Source: an uncultured Opitutia bacterium
GTDB lineage: Bacteria; Verrucomicrobiota; Verrucomicrobiia; Opitutales; Opitutaceae
Assembly: GCA_903862955.1 (NCBI GenBank)
Contig: CAIPAH010000019.1
Span: 1-50,756 of the forward strand
Direction of reading: 5' to 3'
DNA length: 50,756 nt
Shown piece after piece: positions 16,111-24,643 of the stretch. The translations under genes and the position numbers were made by a program. Every line of letters begins with the position of its first letter. The first letter of the stretch is position 1. The notes under the pieces were generated by a model. That model saw only the letters and a list, made by a program, of their open reading frames with translations. It was not told the origin of the DNA and made no database searches.

Positions 16111-16284
16111 TCAGGACCCCGCCAGCTTGCGCTGCAACTGCGGCCCGCGTTCCCGCAGGCGCTCGTCGTCGTGCCCCTTCATCCGCGCCGCGAGGCGCAA
16201 ACTTCCTGTCTGCGACAATTTCTCCCGATGCCCGCTGCCGTCAAACGGTGGCCAGAGAAATTTCGTCTCCGGTGCCGCGCCCAC
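16111..16284 (-). CDS. Possible 57-residue small protein directly after the kinase stop
   Basis: A GTG follows the TGA of the hybrid kinase without a gap, in the same frame, with GGGGA five bases before it. The product would be hydrophilic and basic (KGHDDERLRERGPQLQRKLA near the end). It might be a coupled small protein, a read-through extension of the kinase, or a decayed C-terminal piece. No family was recognised. Confidence 0.3.
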   Translation of the reverse strand: MGAAPETKFLWPPFDGSGHREKLSQTGSLRLAARMKGHDDERLRERGPQLQRKLAGS

Positions 16285-19056
16285 TCACGTCCCCAGCACA
16301 TGACCGTCCAGGCTCGCGCGCACCGCGGCCAGCAGCTTGTTCCGGTCAATGGGCTTGTGGAGATACAGGCCCAGGTCGCCAAACGGCGTGCGGGTGTTGG
16401 CCGCCTCGGCGGAATAGCCGCTGAAAAAGATCACTTTCAGGGCGGGCTTCGTCTGCTTGAGCTGCTTCGCCAGCTGCAATCCGCTCATCCCGCCGGGCAT
16501 CACCACGTCGGTGAGCAGCAGGTCGAACCGGTAGCCTTCGTCCTGCCAGATTTTCAGTCCCTCGATCGCGTTGGTCGCGGCCACCACACTGTAGCCCGCC
16601 AGTTCCAGCGAGAGCGTGGAAATCTCCCGCACCGCCGTATCGTCCTCCACCATCAGGATCCGTTCCGTGCCACCCTTGATTTCGGCGGGCGCTTCCTCCG
16701 CGCGATACTCCCGCGGCTGCTCCAGCACCGGCAGAAAAACCGAGAACGTGGTGCCCTGCCCGACTTTGCTGTCCACTTCGATCCAGCCGTTGTGCTGCTT
16801 GATGATCCCGTAAACCGTCGCCAGCCCCAAGCCGGTCCCCTTGCCCACTTCCTTCGTCGTGAAGAACGGCTCGAAGATGCGCTTCAGCGTGGCCGCGTCC
16901 ATGCCGTGACCGGTGTCGCTCACGGTCAACTTGGCGAAACGCCCCGGCCGCCGGGTGCCCGTGGCGCCGGCCGCGTCGATTTCGACGACTTTCGTGTCGA
17001 GGAAGAGCCGGCCGCCACCGGCCATCGCGTCGCGCGCGTTGACGGAGAGGTTCATGATGACCTGCTCGACCATGCCGATGTCCGCGTGAATCCAGAGCGG
17101 CGGCCGGCGCGGGTTGAAATCGAGGTCGATATGCTCGCCGAGGATGCGCTCGAGCATCTTCAGCACGTTGGCGACGACCTGGTTGAGGTCCAGGTCCTCC
17201 ATGCTGACGGCCTCGCTGCGGCTGAACATCAGCAGCTGCCGCGTGAGGCGCGACGCCTTGAGCGTGATATCCTCGAGATTCTTGACCGTCCCCTTCATCG
17301 GCGCGGGCAGGTCCGGCCGGGCGCCAAACATGTTCAAATGCATCAGCAGCACCGCCAGGATGTTGTTGAAATCGTGCGCGATGCCGCCGGCCAGTTGTCC
17401 GAACGCTTCCATCTTCTGGGCCTGCGTGAACTGCATCTGCAGTGCCTTGTATTCCGTGATGTCAGTGTCGACGCCGCCCAGCGCGTAGATCCTTCCTTCC
17501 CCGTCGCGGAGGGGAAACGTCACCGCGAGATACGTCCGCATCACCCCGTCCTGCTTGTTTTGTTCCTCCACCGAGACCGGCGTGCCGTTCTCCAGCACCA
17601 GGCGGTCGTGCGCCTCGCGCGAGTCAGCCTCCGCTGGCGGCACGAGGTCCCGGATGCCCCGCCCAATCGGGCTGACCCCTTCGCGCTGGAACCGTTCGTT
17701 GAAGAGCCGGTTCGTCAGGAGGTAGCGGCCTTCGAGGTTCTTGACGTAAATCAGGGCCGGGCTGTGGTCCAAAATCGCCTGCAGCCGCTCCTGGCTGAGA
17801 TGCAGGGCGTCCTCGATCCGCTTGGTCTCGGTCACGTCCTCGACCATGCCGACGGCATACAACGCCCCGCCATCCGGGCCTTTGATCATCGACACCGTGA
17901 GATGCCCCCAGATCACCTGCCCGTCCTTCCGCAGGTAACGCTTCAGCATCTGGTAGCTGAGCCGCTCACCCGCCACGAGCTCCCCGTAGAGCTTCAGGTC
18001 GGCCGCCACATCGTCGGGATGGGTGAACTCGGAAAAGCTCATGCGCTTCAGCGCCTCGTCGGGGTAGCCAAGCATCCGTTGAAACACGGGATTCGAGCGG
18101 AGCAGCCGGCCGGTAGGATCCACCAGCGCCATGCCGATGCCCGCGTTGTCGAACGTCGCGCGGAAGCGGGCCTCGCTTTCCTCGAGCGCAGCGGCATGCC
18201 GTTCCACCTGGCGCAACATCTGGCGCTGCCAGAAGAATATCGCCAGCACCAGCGCCACACCGAGCGCCAGCGGGATGAAATACGGCTTCAGGTCCACCAG
18301 CCGGATCGGATGGGGCTCGATCGGTCCCAGCCATTTTTCCCACAGCCGGTCGAATTCGCCGCTCTGCCGCACCGCCGCCAACGCCTCGTTCAGCCGCGCC
18401 AGCGTGGCGGTGTCGCCCTTGTGCACCGCAAAGTGAAACCGGAAGATCAGGTCGTCGACAAAGCCGCTCCGCAACCCCGGGGCCGGCGGACCCAGCCGCG
18501 CCGCCGGCAGCAGGAAAAGGGCGGCATCGCACTCCCCGCGCCGCGTCGCGTCCAGCGCCTCTGAAAACGTCGTGTAACTCCGGATGTTTCCGCCCCACCC
18601 GCCGTTGGCCACCGCGTCGTTGTAGGCCACGCTGCCCGGCAGCGCGCCGATCGTCCGCCCCGCAAAATCCGCCGTGCGGCTGATCGGGGCCCGATCCGTC
18701 CGCGTGTAAACCGCCCCGTGCACATACGCGTGGGAGATGGAAAAATCCATGTAGCCGAGCCGTTCGGGATTGATCGCCACGTTGGCCAGCACGTCGATCT
18801 GGCCCGCCACGAACTGCCGGTGAATCAGGCTCCAGGACGACGCTACGTATTCGATCTCAATGTTTCCTTCGCGCGCCACCGCCCGCAGCAACTCCGGCGT
18901 GAAGCCGGACGGCTGGCCATTGGCCTCAACGAACGAGAGCGGCTGGGATTTGTCCTCAATGCCAACCCGCAGGTGAATCTTCGGCGGCGTGGCGAACGCC
19001 GGGGCCGCCGCCACGAGCAGCGCGACGAAAAAACTGCAGCGTTGGAAAAACGACAT
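16285..19056 (-). CDS. Hybrid sensor histidine kinase with periplasmic solute-binding sensor
   Basis: 923 residues. The order is: signal peptide (VALLVAAAPAFA), extracellular SBP_bac_3 amino-acid-type binding domain (about 25-250), one membrane helix (about 258-278), two PAS domains (about 295-410 and 420-540), HisKA with phospho-His in GGIAHDFNNIL (near 562), HATPase with N-box NLSVNARDAM (near 670) and GTGLGLATVYG (near 743), and a receiver domain with LMVEDD (near 802) and the phospho-acceptor in LLLTDVVMPGG (near 849). It should sense a small periplasmic ligand. There is no DNA-binding output and no partner response regulator gene beside it, so phosphotransfer to a distant partner is likely. 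It is divergent from the ECF sigma gene with 210 bases between. Confidence 0.92.
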   Translation of the reverse strand: MSFFQRCSFFVALLVAAAPAFATPPKIHLRVGIEDKSQPLSFVEANGQPSGFTPELLRAVAREGNIEIEYVASSWSLIHRQFVAGQIDVLANVAINPERLGYMDFSISHAYVHGAVYTRTDRAPISRTADFAGRTIGALPGSVAYNDAVANGGWGGNIRSYTTFSEALDATRRGECDAALFLLPAARLGPPAPGLRSGFVDDLIFRFHFAVHKGDTATLARLNEALAAVRQSGEFDRLWEKWLGPIEPHPIRLVDLKPYFIPLALGVALVLAIFFWQRQMLRQVERHAAALEESEARFRATFDNAGIGMALVDPTGRLLRSNPVFQRMLGYPDEALKRMSFSEFTHPDDVAADLKLYGELVAGERLSYQMLKRYLRKDGQVIWGHLTVSMIKGPDGGALYAVGMVEDVTETKRIEDALHLSQERLQAILDHSPALIYVKNLEGRYLLTNRLFNERFQREGVSPIGRGIRDLVPPAEADSREAHDRLVLENGTPVSVEEQNKQDGVMRTYLAVTFPLRDGEGRIYALGGVDTDITEYKALQMQFTQAQKMEAFGQLAGGIAHDFNNILAVLLMHLNMFGARPDLPAPMKGTVKNLEDITLKASRLTRQLLMFSRSEAVSMEDLDLNQVVANVLKMLERILGEHIDLDFNPRRPPLWIHADIGMVEQVIMNLSVNARDAMAGGGRLFLDTKVVEIDAAGATGTRRPGRFAKLTVSDTGHGMDAATLKRIFEPFFTTKEVGKGTGLGLATVYGIIKQHNGWIEVDSKVGQGTTFSVFLPVLEQPREYRAEEAPAEIKGGTERILMVEDDTAVREISTLSLELAGYSVVAATNAIEGLKIWQDEGYRFDLLLTDVVMPGGMSGLQLAKQLKQTKPALKVIFFSGYSAEAANTRTPFGDLGLYLHKPIDRNKLLAAVRASLDGHVLGT

Positions 19057-19220
19057 GGGAGAAACGGGACGCCCTGACGCAGAACCGCCTAACTATCGTC
19101 AGCCATATGGGGGTTTGGTTCGTCTGGCGAGGCCAGGCTGCTGACCATGGGGCGCCAAAATCGGACCGCGCATCCCGTCCGAGGCCTCATTCCAACCTTT
19201 CGCTTTAGGCGTTCGGCCAC

Positions 19221-19234
19221 TGAAATCTCGCATT
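19221..19234 (+). promoter_or_regulatory. Motif shared upstream of the sigma factor and kinase genes
   Basis: TGAAATCTCGCATT (19221-19234) precedes the sigma gene. TGAAATTGCGCATT (19891-19904) precedes the Ser/Thr kinase gene. Twelve of 14 bases match, and both lie 30-40 bases from the start codon. This could be an autoregulated ECF promoter, but only two copies exist in the window and the -10/-35 layout is unclear. Confidence 0.25.
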
Positions 19235-19266
19235 TTTTCGGGGCCTCCGCATAACCAGCCGGCGCC

Positions 19267-19836
19267 GTGCCTGACGTCACCGCCAACCTGAATCTTGGGG
19301 ACGGCCACGGCGCGCGCACGGCCGATGAACTGCTGCCGCTGGTCTACGATGAGCTGCGCCGGTTGGCAGCGGCGCGTCTGGCGCGGGAAAGCCGCGATTA
19401 CACCCTGCAGCCCACGGCGCTCGTGCACGAGGCGTGGATCCGCCTCGGCGCCGACCATCAGCCGGCCTGGCAGAATTGCGCGCATTTCTTTGCCGCCGCG
19501 GCCGAGGCCATGCGGCGCATCCTGATCGATGCCGCCCGCCGGCGCCACGCCGTCCGCCACGGCGGCGGACTTGAACGGGTCGACGCCGCCGATGCCGCGC
19601 AGAAAGTTGTCGCGCCCGCCCAAGACGATGAACTGCTCGCCGTGCACGATTCCCTCGACCGGCTCGCCGCGGAGGATCCCCGGAAAGCGGAGTTGGTGAA
19701 GCTCCGGTATTTCGCCGGGCTCACGCTGGAGGAAGCCGCCGAAGCCCTCGACGTGTCCGTCCCCACCGTCAAACGCGACTGGGCCTACGCCCGCGCCTGG
19801 CTCTTCGCGGACATCCGCGACCACGGGCCCCGCTGA
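19267..19836 (+). CDS. ECF-type RNA polymerase sigma factor (TIGR02999-like)
   Basis: 189 residues from a GTG start. The sigma-2 region begins ADELLPLVYDELRRLAAARL, with LQPTALVHEAWIRL and FFAAAAEAMRRILIDAARRR, the hallmark of the PF07638/TIGR02999 group. Sigma-4 is in VKLRYFAGLTLEEAAEALDV with a helix-turn-helix (VPTVKRDWAYARAWLF). This group is common in Planctomycetes and Verrucomicrobia and often sits beside a Ser/Thr kinase, as here. Kinase-dependent control of the sigma factor is the expected logic. No anti-sigma gene is seen. Confidence 0.9.
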   Translation: MPDVTANLNLGDGHGARTADELLPLVYDELRRLAAARLARESRDYTLQPTALVHEAWIRLGADHQPAWQNCAHFFAAAAEAMRRILIDAARRRHAVRHGGGLERVDAADAAQKVVAPAQDDELLAVHDSLDRLAAEDPRKAELVKLRYFAGLTLEEAAEALDVSVPTVKRDWAYARAWLFADIRDHGPR

Positions 19837-19936
19837 ACCGACCCGGGAGAGTCTTCCCCCTGCCTGCCGTTTCGATGATCCATTCCAGCCTGAAATTGCG
19901 CATTGGTAGCTGGACCCACCCCAAAAAACCGCAGCC

Positions 19937-22744
19937 ATGAGTTCATCGGACCCGCGGAAGGAAAATCTCTTCGCCCAAGCCCTCCTCCTGCCCGAGGCGG
20001 AATGGCCCGCATTCCTGGATCGCGAGTGCGGGCAGGACAGCGCGCTGCGCCGGCGGCTGGAAGCGCTGCTCCGCGCCCACCACGCCGCGGGCGAGTTCAT
20101 GGACACGCCGGCTCCCGGACCGCAGCGCGAGGCGCCCGTCGCCGGCCCGGAGATGCCCGGCACGCGCATCGGGCGTTACAAGTTGCTGCAGAAAATCGGC
20201 GAAGGCGGCTGCGGCGTCGTGTGGATGGCGGAACAGGAGGAACACGTCCGCCGCCATGTCGCCCTCAAGATCATCAAGCTCGGCATGGATACCCGCGAGG
20301 TGATCGCCCGCTTCGAAGCCGAGCGCCAGGCACTCGCGATGATGGACCACCCCAACATCGCGAAGATCTTCGACGCCGGGTCCACCGACACCGGCCGGCC
20401 CTACTTCGTCATGGAGCTCGTGAAGGGGATCAAGATCACCGAGTTCTGCGACCGCTACAACCTCACCACCGCCCAGCGGCTCGAGCTCTTCGTGCAGGTC
20501 TGCCACGGCGTCCAGCACGCACACCAAAAGGGCATCATCCACCGCGACCTCAAGCCGTCCAACGTCCTCGTCACGCTCAACGACAACGTGCCCGTGCCCA
20601 AGGTGATCGACTTTGGCATCGCCAAGGCGACGACCGGGCGGCTGACGGACCGCACGCTCTTCACCGCGTTTGAACAGTTCATGGGCACGCCTGCCTACAT
20701 GAGCCCGGAACAGGCCGAGCTCAGCGCCGTGGACGTCGACACGCGCAGCGACGTTTACTCCCTTGGCGTGCTGCTCTACGAGCTGCTCACCGGCCGCCTG
20801 CCGTTCGATCCCAAAACCCTCCTGCAGGCCGGCCTCGATGAAATCCGCCGGATCATCCGTGAGGTCGAGCCGCCGCGGCCGTCCACCCACCTCTCGACGC
20901 TCAACGCCCCGGATCTCGCGAAGGTCGCGCAGCAGCGCCAGACCGACCCGGCGCGGCTCTCGCTGCTGCTGCGCGGCGACCTCGACTGGATCGTGATGCG
21001 TTGCCTCGAGAAAAACCGCACCCGTCGCTACGCGACCACGAACGCCCTCGCCGCCGACATCACTCGCCACATCCAGCACGAGCCGATCACCGCGCGCCCC
21101 GCCAGCCCGCTCTACCGGCTGCGCCGCTTCATCCGTCGCCACCGCGTCGCCTCCGCCGCGATCGCCGCCGTCGCCGCGGCGCTCGTCCTCGGCACCGTCA
21201 TCAGCACCTGGCAGGCCGTGCGCGCCACCCGCGCCGAGCAGCGCGCCCTCGAGGAACGCGCCGCCGCCGTCGCCGCCCGCAATCGCGCCGACGATCTCCT
21301 CAAGTTCATGCTCGGCGACCTTTACGTCCAGCTGGACAAGGTCGGCAAAATCGAGGTGCTCGACTCCGTCGCCGACAAAGCCACCGCCTATCTGGCTTCG
21401 CTCCGGCCGGCCGACCAGACCGATGCCACGCAATTCTCGCGGGCTCGCGCGCTGCGCCTGCAGAGCGCCGTGCGCGCGGCGCAGGGCCGGTCGGCCGAGG
21501 CCTTCTCCAGCCTGACCGCCGCATTCGACCTGGCCGCAAAATTCTCCGCGGACCATCCCGCCAGCGCCGACGCTCTCTTCGAACGCGCGCAGGTGGAAGC
21601 GCAGACGTCCGCCCTGTATTGGAGCAACTCGGACTACGCCGCCGCCGTGCAGTGGATGATGCGCTATCTCGACTCCGCCAAGGCCCTCGTCGCCCACGAC
21701 CCGTCGCGCCGCGCGTGGCAGCTGGAGCTCTTTGACGCGCATTTCAACCTCGCCTACCTCCACAAGGACCGGGGCGAGCTCGAGGCCGCGCGGCCGGAAC
21801 TCACCGCCGCAGTATTGGTGACGGACCAACTGGCCGCGTCGGGGCCGCTGGACGCAGATCTCCGCGGCAAACTTGCGCTTGTCCATCAGCTGCTCGGCAA
21901 CATCGCCGACCTCGAGGGCAACTATCCAGACGCCGCCAACCACTACGGTCAGCAGGTTGCCCAACTGGAAAAGGTGCTGGCCGCCGATCCCAAGAACGCG
22001 GTGACGAAGGAGGATCTCGCCCGCGCGCGCCTGTATGCGATGAATGCCAACTGGATCACGCGCCACCTGGAAGAAGCTGATCGCCAGCTCGCGCTGGCCC
22101 AAACGGCGTTCGCCGAACTGCTCGCCGTCGACGGGCAGAATGTCGACCTGAGGAACGGCGCCCTCACCGCCCGGTTGACCCGCCTGGGCATGACCGCGTA
22201 TGGCGGCGATCCGGCGTCGGCGCTGCACGACATCGACCCGGTCATCGCCGAGTTGGAAAAGGCAAACGCCCACGCGCCGACTGATCGCCTTGGCACGCGC
22301 CTGCTCGCGTTGGCGTGGCGGCTGAAGGCGGAATTTCAGTTGGCACTGAAGGCTGGTGACGCGGCCAGTTCCGCCCGCCGCGCCGTTACGTTGGGCGATA
22401 GCCTGCAAGGGCCCAACGCGCCGGGCACGCTGGAGGTTTACGAATGCGCCAAGGATCACCTAGTCCTCGGCCAAGTCCTGGCGCAAGCCGGCGAAGCCGA
22501 CCGCGTGCACGCCGAATGGCTCAGGGCCCACCGGCTGCTTGCCGTGCGCGCCGCCGGCAGCCGGGACTGGCACATCCTCGATCCCTACGCGCGAGCGTTG
22601 CTCCTCCTGGGCCGCTCAGAAGAGGCCGGAGCGACGATCCGTCATCTCGCGCAGCTCGGCTACGTCCCCGTGCAACCCTGGCCCGCCCCGGGGCGTTCCG
22701 CAGACTTTTCGTCAGAGAACTCAACCCACCAGAAAAAACCATGA
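19937..22744 (+). CDS. Membrane Ser/Thr protein kinase with large C-terminal TPR-like domain
   Basis: 935 residues. The kinase domain spans about residues 78-370: glycine loop IGEGGCGVV, catalytic HRDLKPSN (near 201), DFGIAKA (near 224) and MGTPAYMSPEQ (near 252) are all intact. One membrane helix lies at about 403-428. The rest is helical and alanine/leucine-rich with TPR-like pairs, probably periplasmic, and could sense a ligand or protein. It lies 100 bases after the ECF sigma gene. The stop overlaps the start of a 91-residue gene (ATGA). Sigma factor and kinase probably form one signalling unit. Confidence 0.92.
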   Translation: MSSSDPRKENLFAQALLLPEAEWPAFLDRECGQDSALRRRLEALLRAHHAAGEFMDTPAPGPQREAPVAGPEMPGTRIGRYKLLQKIGEGGCGVVWMAEQEEHVRRHVALKIIKLGMDTREVIARFEAERQALAMMDHPNIAKIFDAGSTDTGRPYFVMELVKGIKITEFCDRYNLTTAQRLELFVQVCHGVQHAHQKGIIHRDLKPSNVLVTLNDNVPVPKVIDFGIAKATTGRLTDRTLFTAFEQFMGTPAYMSPEQAELSAVDVDTRSDVYSLGVLLYELLTGRLPFDPKTLLQAGLDEIRRIIREVEPPRPSTHLSTLNAPDLAKVAQQRQTDPARLSLLLRGDLDWIVMRCLEKNRTRRYATTNALAADITRHIQHEPITARPASPLYRLRRFIRRHRVASAAIAAVAAALVLGTVISTWQAVRATRAEQRALEERAAAVAARNRADDLLKFMLGDLYVQLDKVGKIEVLDSVADKATAYLASLRPADQTDATQFSRARALRLQSAVRAAQGRSAEAFSSLTAAFDLAAKFSADHPASADALFERAQVEAQTSALYWSNSDYAAAVQWMMRYLDSAKALVAHDPSRRAWQLELFDAHFNLAYLHKDRGELEAARPELTAAVLVTDQLAASGPLDADLRGKLALVHQLLGNIADLEGNYPDAANHYGQQVAQLEKVLAADPKNAVTKEDLARARLYAMNANWITRHLEEADRQLALAQTAFAELLAVDGQNVDLRNGALTARLTRLGMTAYGGDPASALHDIDPVIAELEKANAHAPTDRLGTRLLALAWRLKAEFQLALKAGDAASSARRAVTLGDSLQGPNAPGTLEVYECAKDHLVLGQVLAQAGEADRVHAEWLRAHRLLAVRAAGSRDWHILDPYARALLLLGRSEEAGATIRHLAQLGYVPVQPWPAPGRSADFSSENSTHQKKP

Positions 22745-23016
22745 ATCCGAAAAAGACCTCGCGGCTGGCCGCCAGCCTCAAGTCCGCCGGCCCGCGCATC
22801 ACGCCCAAGAAACCCGGACCCAAGAAAATCCGCCTCGCCGGCGCCCGCGCCCTCGCCGCGGCCGCCCACGATGACTACTGGGAGATCAACATCACGATCT
22901 CCGACGCGAACGGCAACGATGTCGCATGGATGTCGCTGCGCCCGCCGCCGCCACCGCCGCCCATCGATCCCGGCCGGCTCACCGGCTGGCTGCAACGCTC
23001 GCTGGGTGGTCGCTAA
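22741..23016 (+). CDS. 91-residue protein coupled to the Ser/Thr kinase
   Basis: The ATG overlaps the kinase stop by four bases. The N-terminal 30 residues are very basic and Ser/Thr/Pro-rich (SRLAASLKSAGPRITPKKPG). The middle is alanine-rich, then DDYWEINITISDANGNDVAW, then a run of seven prolines and an amphipathic end (GRLTGWLQRSLGGR). No family was recognised and there is no signal peptide. The basic serine-rich region would suit a kinase substrate, or the protein could be a peptide precursor. Both ideas rest on context only. Confidence 0.6.
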   Translation: MNPKKTSRLAASLKSAGPRITPKKPGPKKIRLAGARALAAAAHDDYWEINITISDANGNDVAWMSLRPPPPPPPIDPGRLTGWLQRSLGGR

Positions 23017-23047
23017 GCCGGGTTTCTTCCAGCACCGTTCTCCCAAC

Positions 23048-23080
23048 CCCGGCTGGCCCGTCCAGCCGGGTTTTGTTTTT
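23048..23080 (+). terminator. Rho-independent terminator after the sigma-kinase unit
   Basis: The stem CCCGGCTGG / CCAGCCGGG with a five-base loop is followed by TTTTGTTTTT. It lies 32 bases past the 91-residue gene and closes the operon. Confidence 0.9.
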
Positions 23081-23112
23081 CGCGAAATCGCGTGGCCGCG
23101 CTTCGCCTATTG

Positions 23113-23172
23113 CCCACGGATCACACGGAATCTGCCGATCTCCGAACCCTCTGCTTCCGTGTGATCCGTGGG
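23113..23172. repeat. Inverted repeat with 18-base perfect arms
   Basis: CCCACGGATCACACGGAA (23113-23130) and its exact complement (23155-23172) are separated by 24 bases. It lies between the convergent 91-residue gene and the minus-strand CbpM-like gene. It belongs to the same style of intergenic hairpins as the elements at 42657 and 45461 but has a different sequence. Confidence 0.8.
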
Positions 23173-23193
23173 TAACCGTCCGCTCCGTGCGGG

Positions 23194-23676
23194 TCAGGGA
23201 TAGCGCAGGAAGTGAATCTCAATGTGCCGGCGCTCCGCTTCGCGCCGGAGTTCGCAGACCAACGGGAGCGCCTGGCGACTCACGGCGAGGTGCCGGCGGT
23301 AATGCTCGATGCGCCGCACCTCGTGGAGCGCCTCTTCATCGAAGACTGGCTCGCGCATTCCTTCGGCCAGGCCCGGGCCCAGCAGCCCAAGCCGGCAATA
23401 ATAGCGGAGCATTTCTGGATGCACCCCGGTAAGCCCGGCGGCCGTCTCGAGCGAAAAAAGCACGGTCCCATTGGCCGGCACACACACGAGCGTCCGTGTC
23501 AGGTTCACATGGAAGGCAAAGGCCGGCCCGGCCCCCGCCGGTTCCCCGCGGGTGTCTTGGATCGCGAGTTGGGCCGCTTTCGGGTGCGCAACGCTCTTTG
23601 GCGTGGCGCGAACGGGAGATGATCGCCGGGCCCCCGATTTTCGCGTCTGCACTGTGGTTTTGGAGTTCTTTTCCAT
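23194..23676 (-). CDS. CbpM/MerR-like helix-turn-helix protein
   Basis: 160 residues from the ATG at 23676. Residues 1-60 are a basic, low-complexity extension (KNSKTTVQTRKSGARRSS). The C-terminal half reads as a MerR-type unit: LETAAGLTGVHPEMLRYYCRLGLLGPG, a wing with VFDEEALHEVRRIEHYRRHL, then a helix (ALPLVCELRREAERR). This is also the pattern of CbpM chaperone modulators, which bind CbpA/DnaJ-type proteins. No CbpA gene is nearby. It is last in a minus-strand unit of three; the gap to the oxidoreductase is 28 bases. Confidence 0.65.
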   Translation of the reverse strand: MEKNSKTTVQTRKSGARRSSPVRATPKSVAHPKAAQLAIQDTRGEPAGAGPAFAFHVNLTRTLVCVPANGTVLFSLETAAGLTGVHPEMLRYYCRLGLLGPGLAEGMREPVFDEEALHEVRRIEHYRRHLAVSRQALPLVCELRREAERRHIEIHFLRYP

Positions 23677-23704
23677 GAGGAGAGCCTTCCTGATTTTCGT
23701 CAGC

Positions 23705-24643
23705 CTAAACCACCCGCAGCACGATCTTGCCACGCTGGTGGCCGCGTTGACTGAGTTCCTGGCCCCGCGTCGCATCGGATAAGGCGAGGGTGGTTTCCAC
23801 GACCGCCTTCAGTTTTTCGGCATCGACCAGCTTCGCGATCTCAGCCAACTGCGCGGCGTTGGGCTGGGTAAACACAAACGCCTGCTGCGCGCCGTGCGCG
23901 GTCGCGAGTTCGGCCGACGGCGGACTCGCAACTGAAACCAGGATGCCGCCGCGCTTCACGACCTTCCACGACCGCGTTTGAATGTCCCCGCCCATTGTGT
24001 CGAGGACGACATCGACCGGCTGCACGACTTCCTCGAACCGCTCCGTGTCGTAGTCGACCATTTGATCAACCCCGAGCTGGCGCAGAAAGTCATGGTTGCG
24101 GGCCGCCGCCGTGCCGATGACGTGGGCGCCCTTCCACTTGGCGAGTTGCACCGCGATGTGTCCCACTCCGCCCGCCGCCGCATGGATCAGCACCCGCTGA
24201 CCGGCGGCCAGCCCCGCCGCATCGAAGAGCGTTTGCCACGCCGTCAGTCCCGCGAGCGGCAGGACCGCCGCATGCAGGTGGTCGACGGATTTTGGCTTCA
24301 GCGCCACCTCGGCTTCCTTGATGACGATAAACTCGGCGTAAGCCCCATCCCGGAAAATGTCGGGCCGGCTGTAAACTTCATCGCCCACCCGGAGACGGTG
24401 GACGCCGGTGCCGAGCGTTTCGACCACCCCGGATACGTCCCACCCGAGCACGAGCGGCAGGGTGTGGTGCAGCATTTCCTTCAGCTGGCCCTCGCGAATT
24501 TTCCAGTCGACCGGATTGATCCCCGCGGCGTGGATGCGGACCAGCACTTCCCCCTCGCCCGGATGGGGCCGGGGCGCGTCTTCGTAGGTGAGTACCTCGG
24601 GACCGCCGTAGGAATAGATACACACCGCCTTCATCGTTTTCAT
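23705..24643 (-). CDS. NADP-dependent quinone-oxidoreductase-type medium-chain reductase
   Basis: 312 residues. The N-terminal GroES-like domain (GGPEVLTYEDAPRPHPGEGE, VLVRIHAAGINPVDW) and the cofactor motif AAAGGVGHIAVQLAKWKGAH identify the zinc-independent quinone-reductase branch of the medium-chain dehydrogenases. There is no catalytic zinc cysteine in the active-site region. It probably reduces quinones or enals with NADPH. The start overlaps the stop of the upstream gene by four bases. A second in-frame Met three residues on is an equally good start. Confidence 0.9.
   Translation of the reverse strand: MKTMKAVCIYSYGGPEVLTYEDAPRPHPGEGEVLVRIHAAGINPVDWKIREGQLKEMLHHTLPLVLGWDVSGVVETLGTGVHRLRVGDEVYSRPDIFRDGAYAEFIVIKEAEVALKPKSVDHLHAAVLPLAGLTAWQTLFDAAGLAAGQRVLIHAAAGGVGHIAVQLAKWKGAHVIGTAAARNHDFLRQLGVDQMVDYDTERFEEVVQPVDVVLDTMGGDIQTRSWKVVKRGGILVSVASPPSAELATAHGAQQAFVFTQPNAAQLAEIAKLVDAEKLKAVVETTLALSDATRGQELSQRGHQRGKIVLRVV

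Noticed and set aside
16171-18564. A 797-codon plus-strand open frame over the hybrid kinase
   Set aside because: It is antisense to intact kinase, PAS and receiver motifs and has no recognisable domain.
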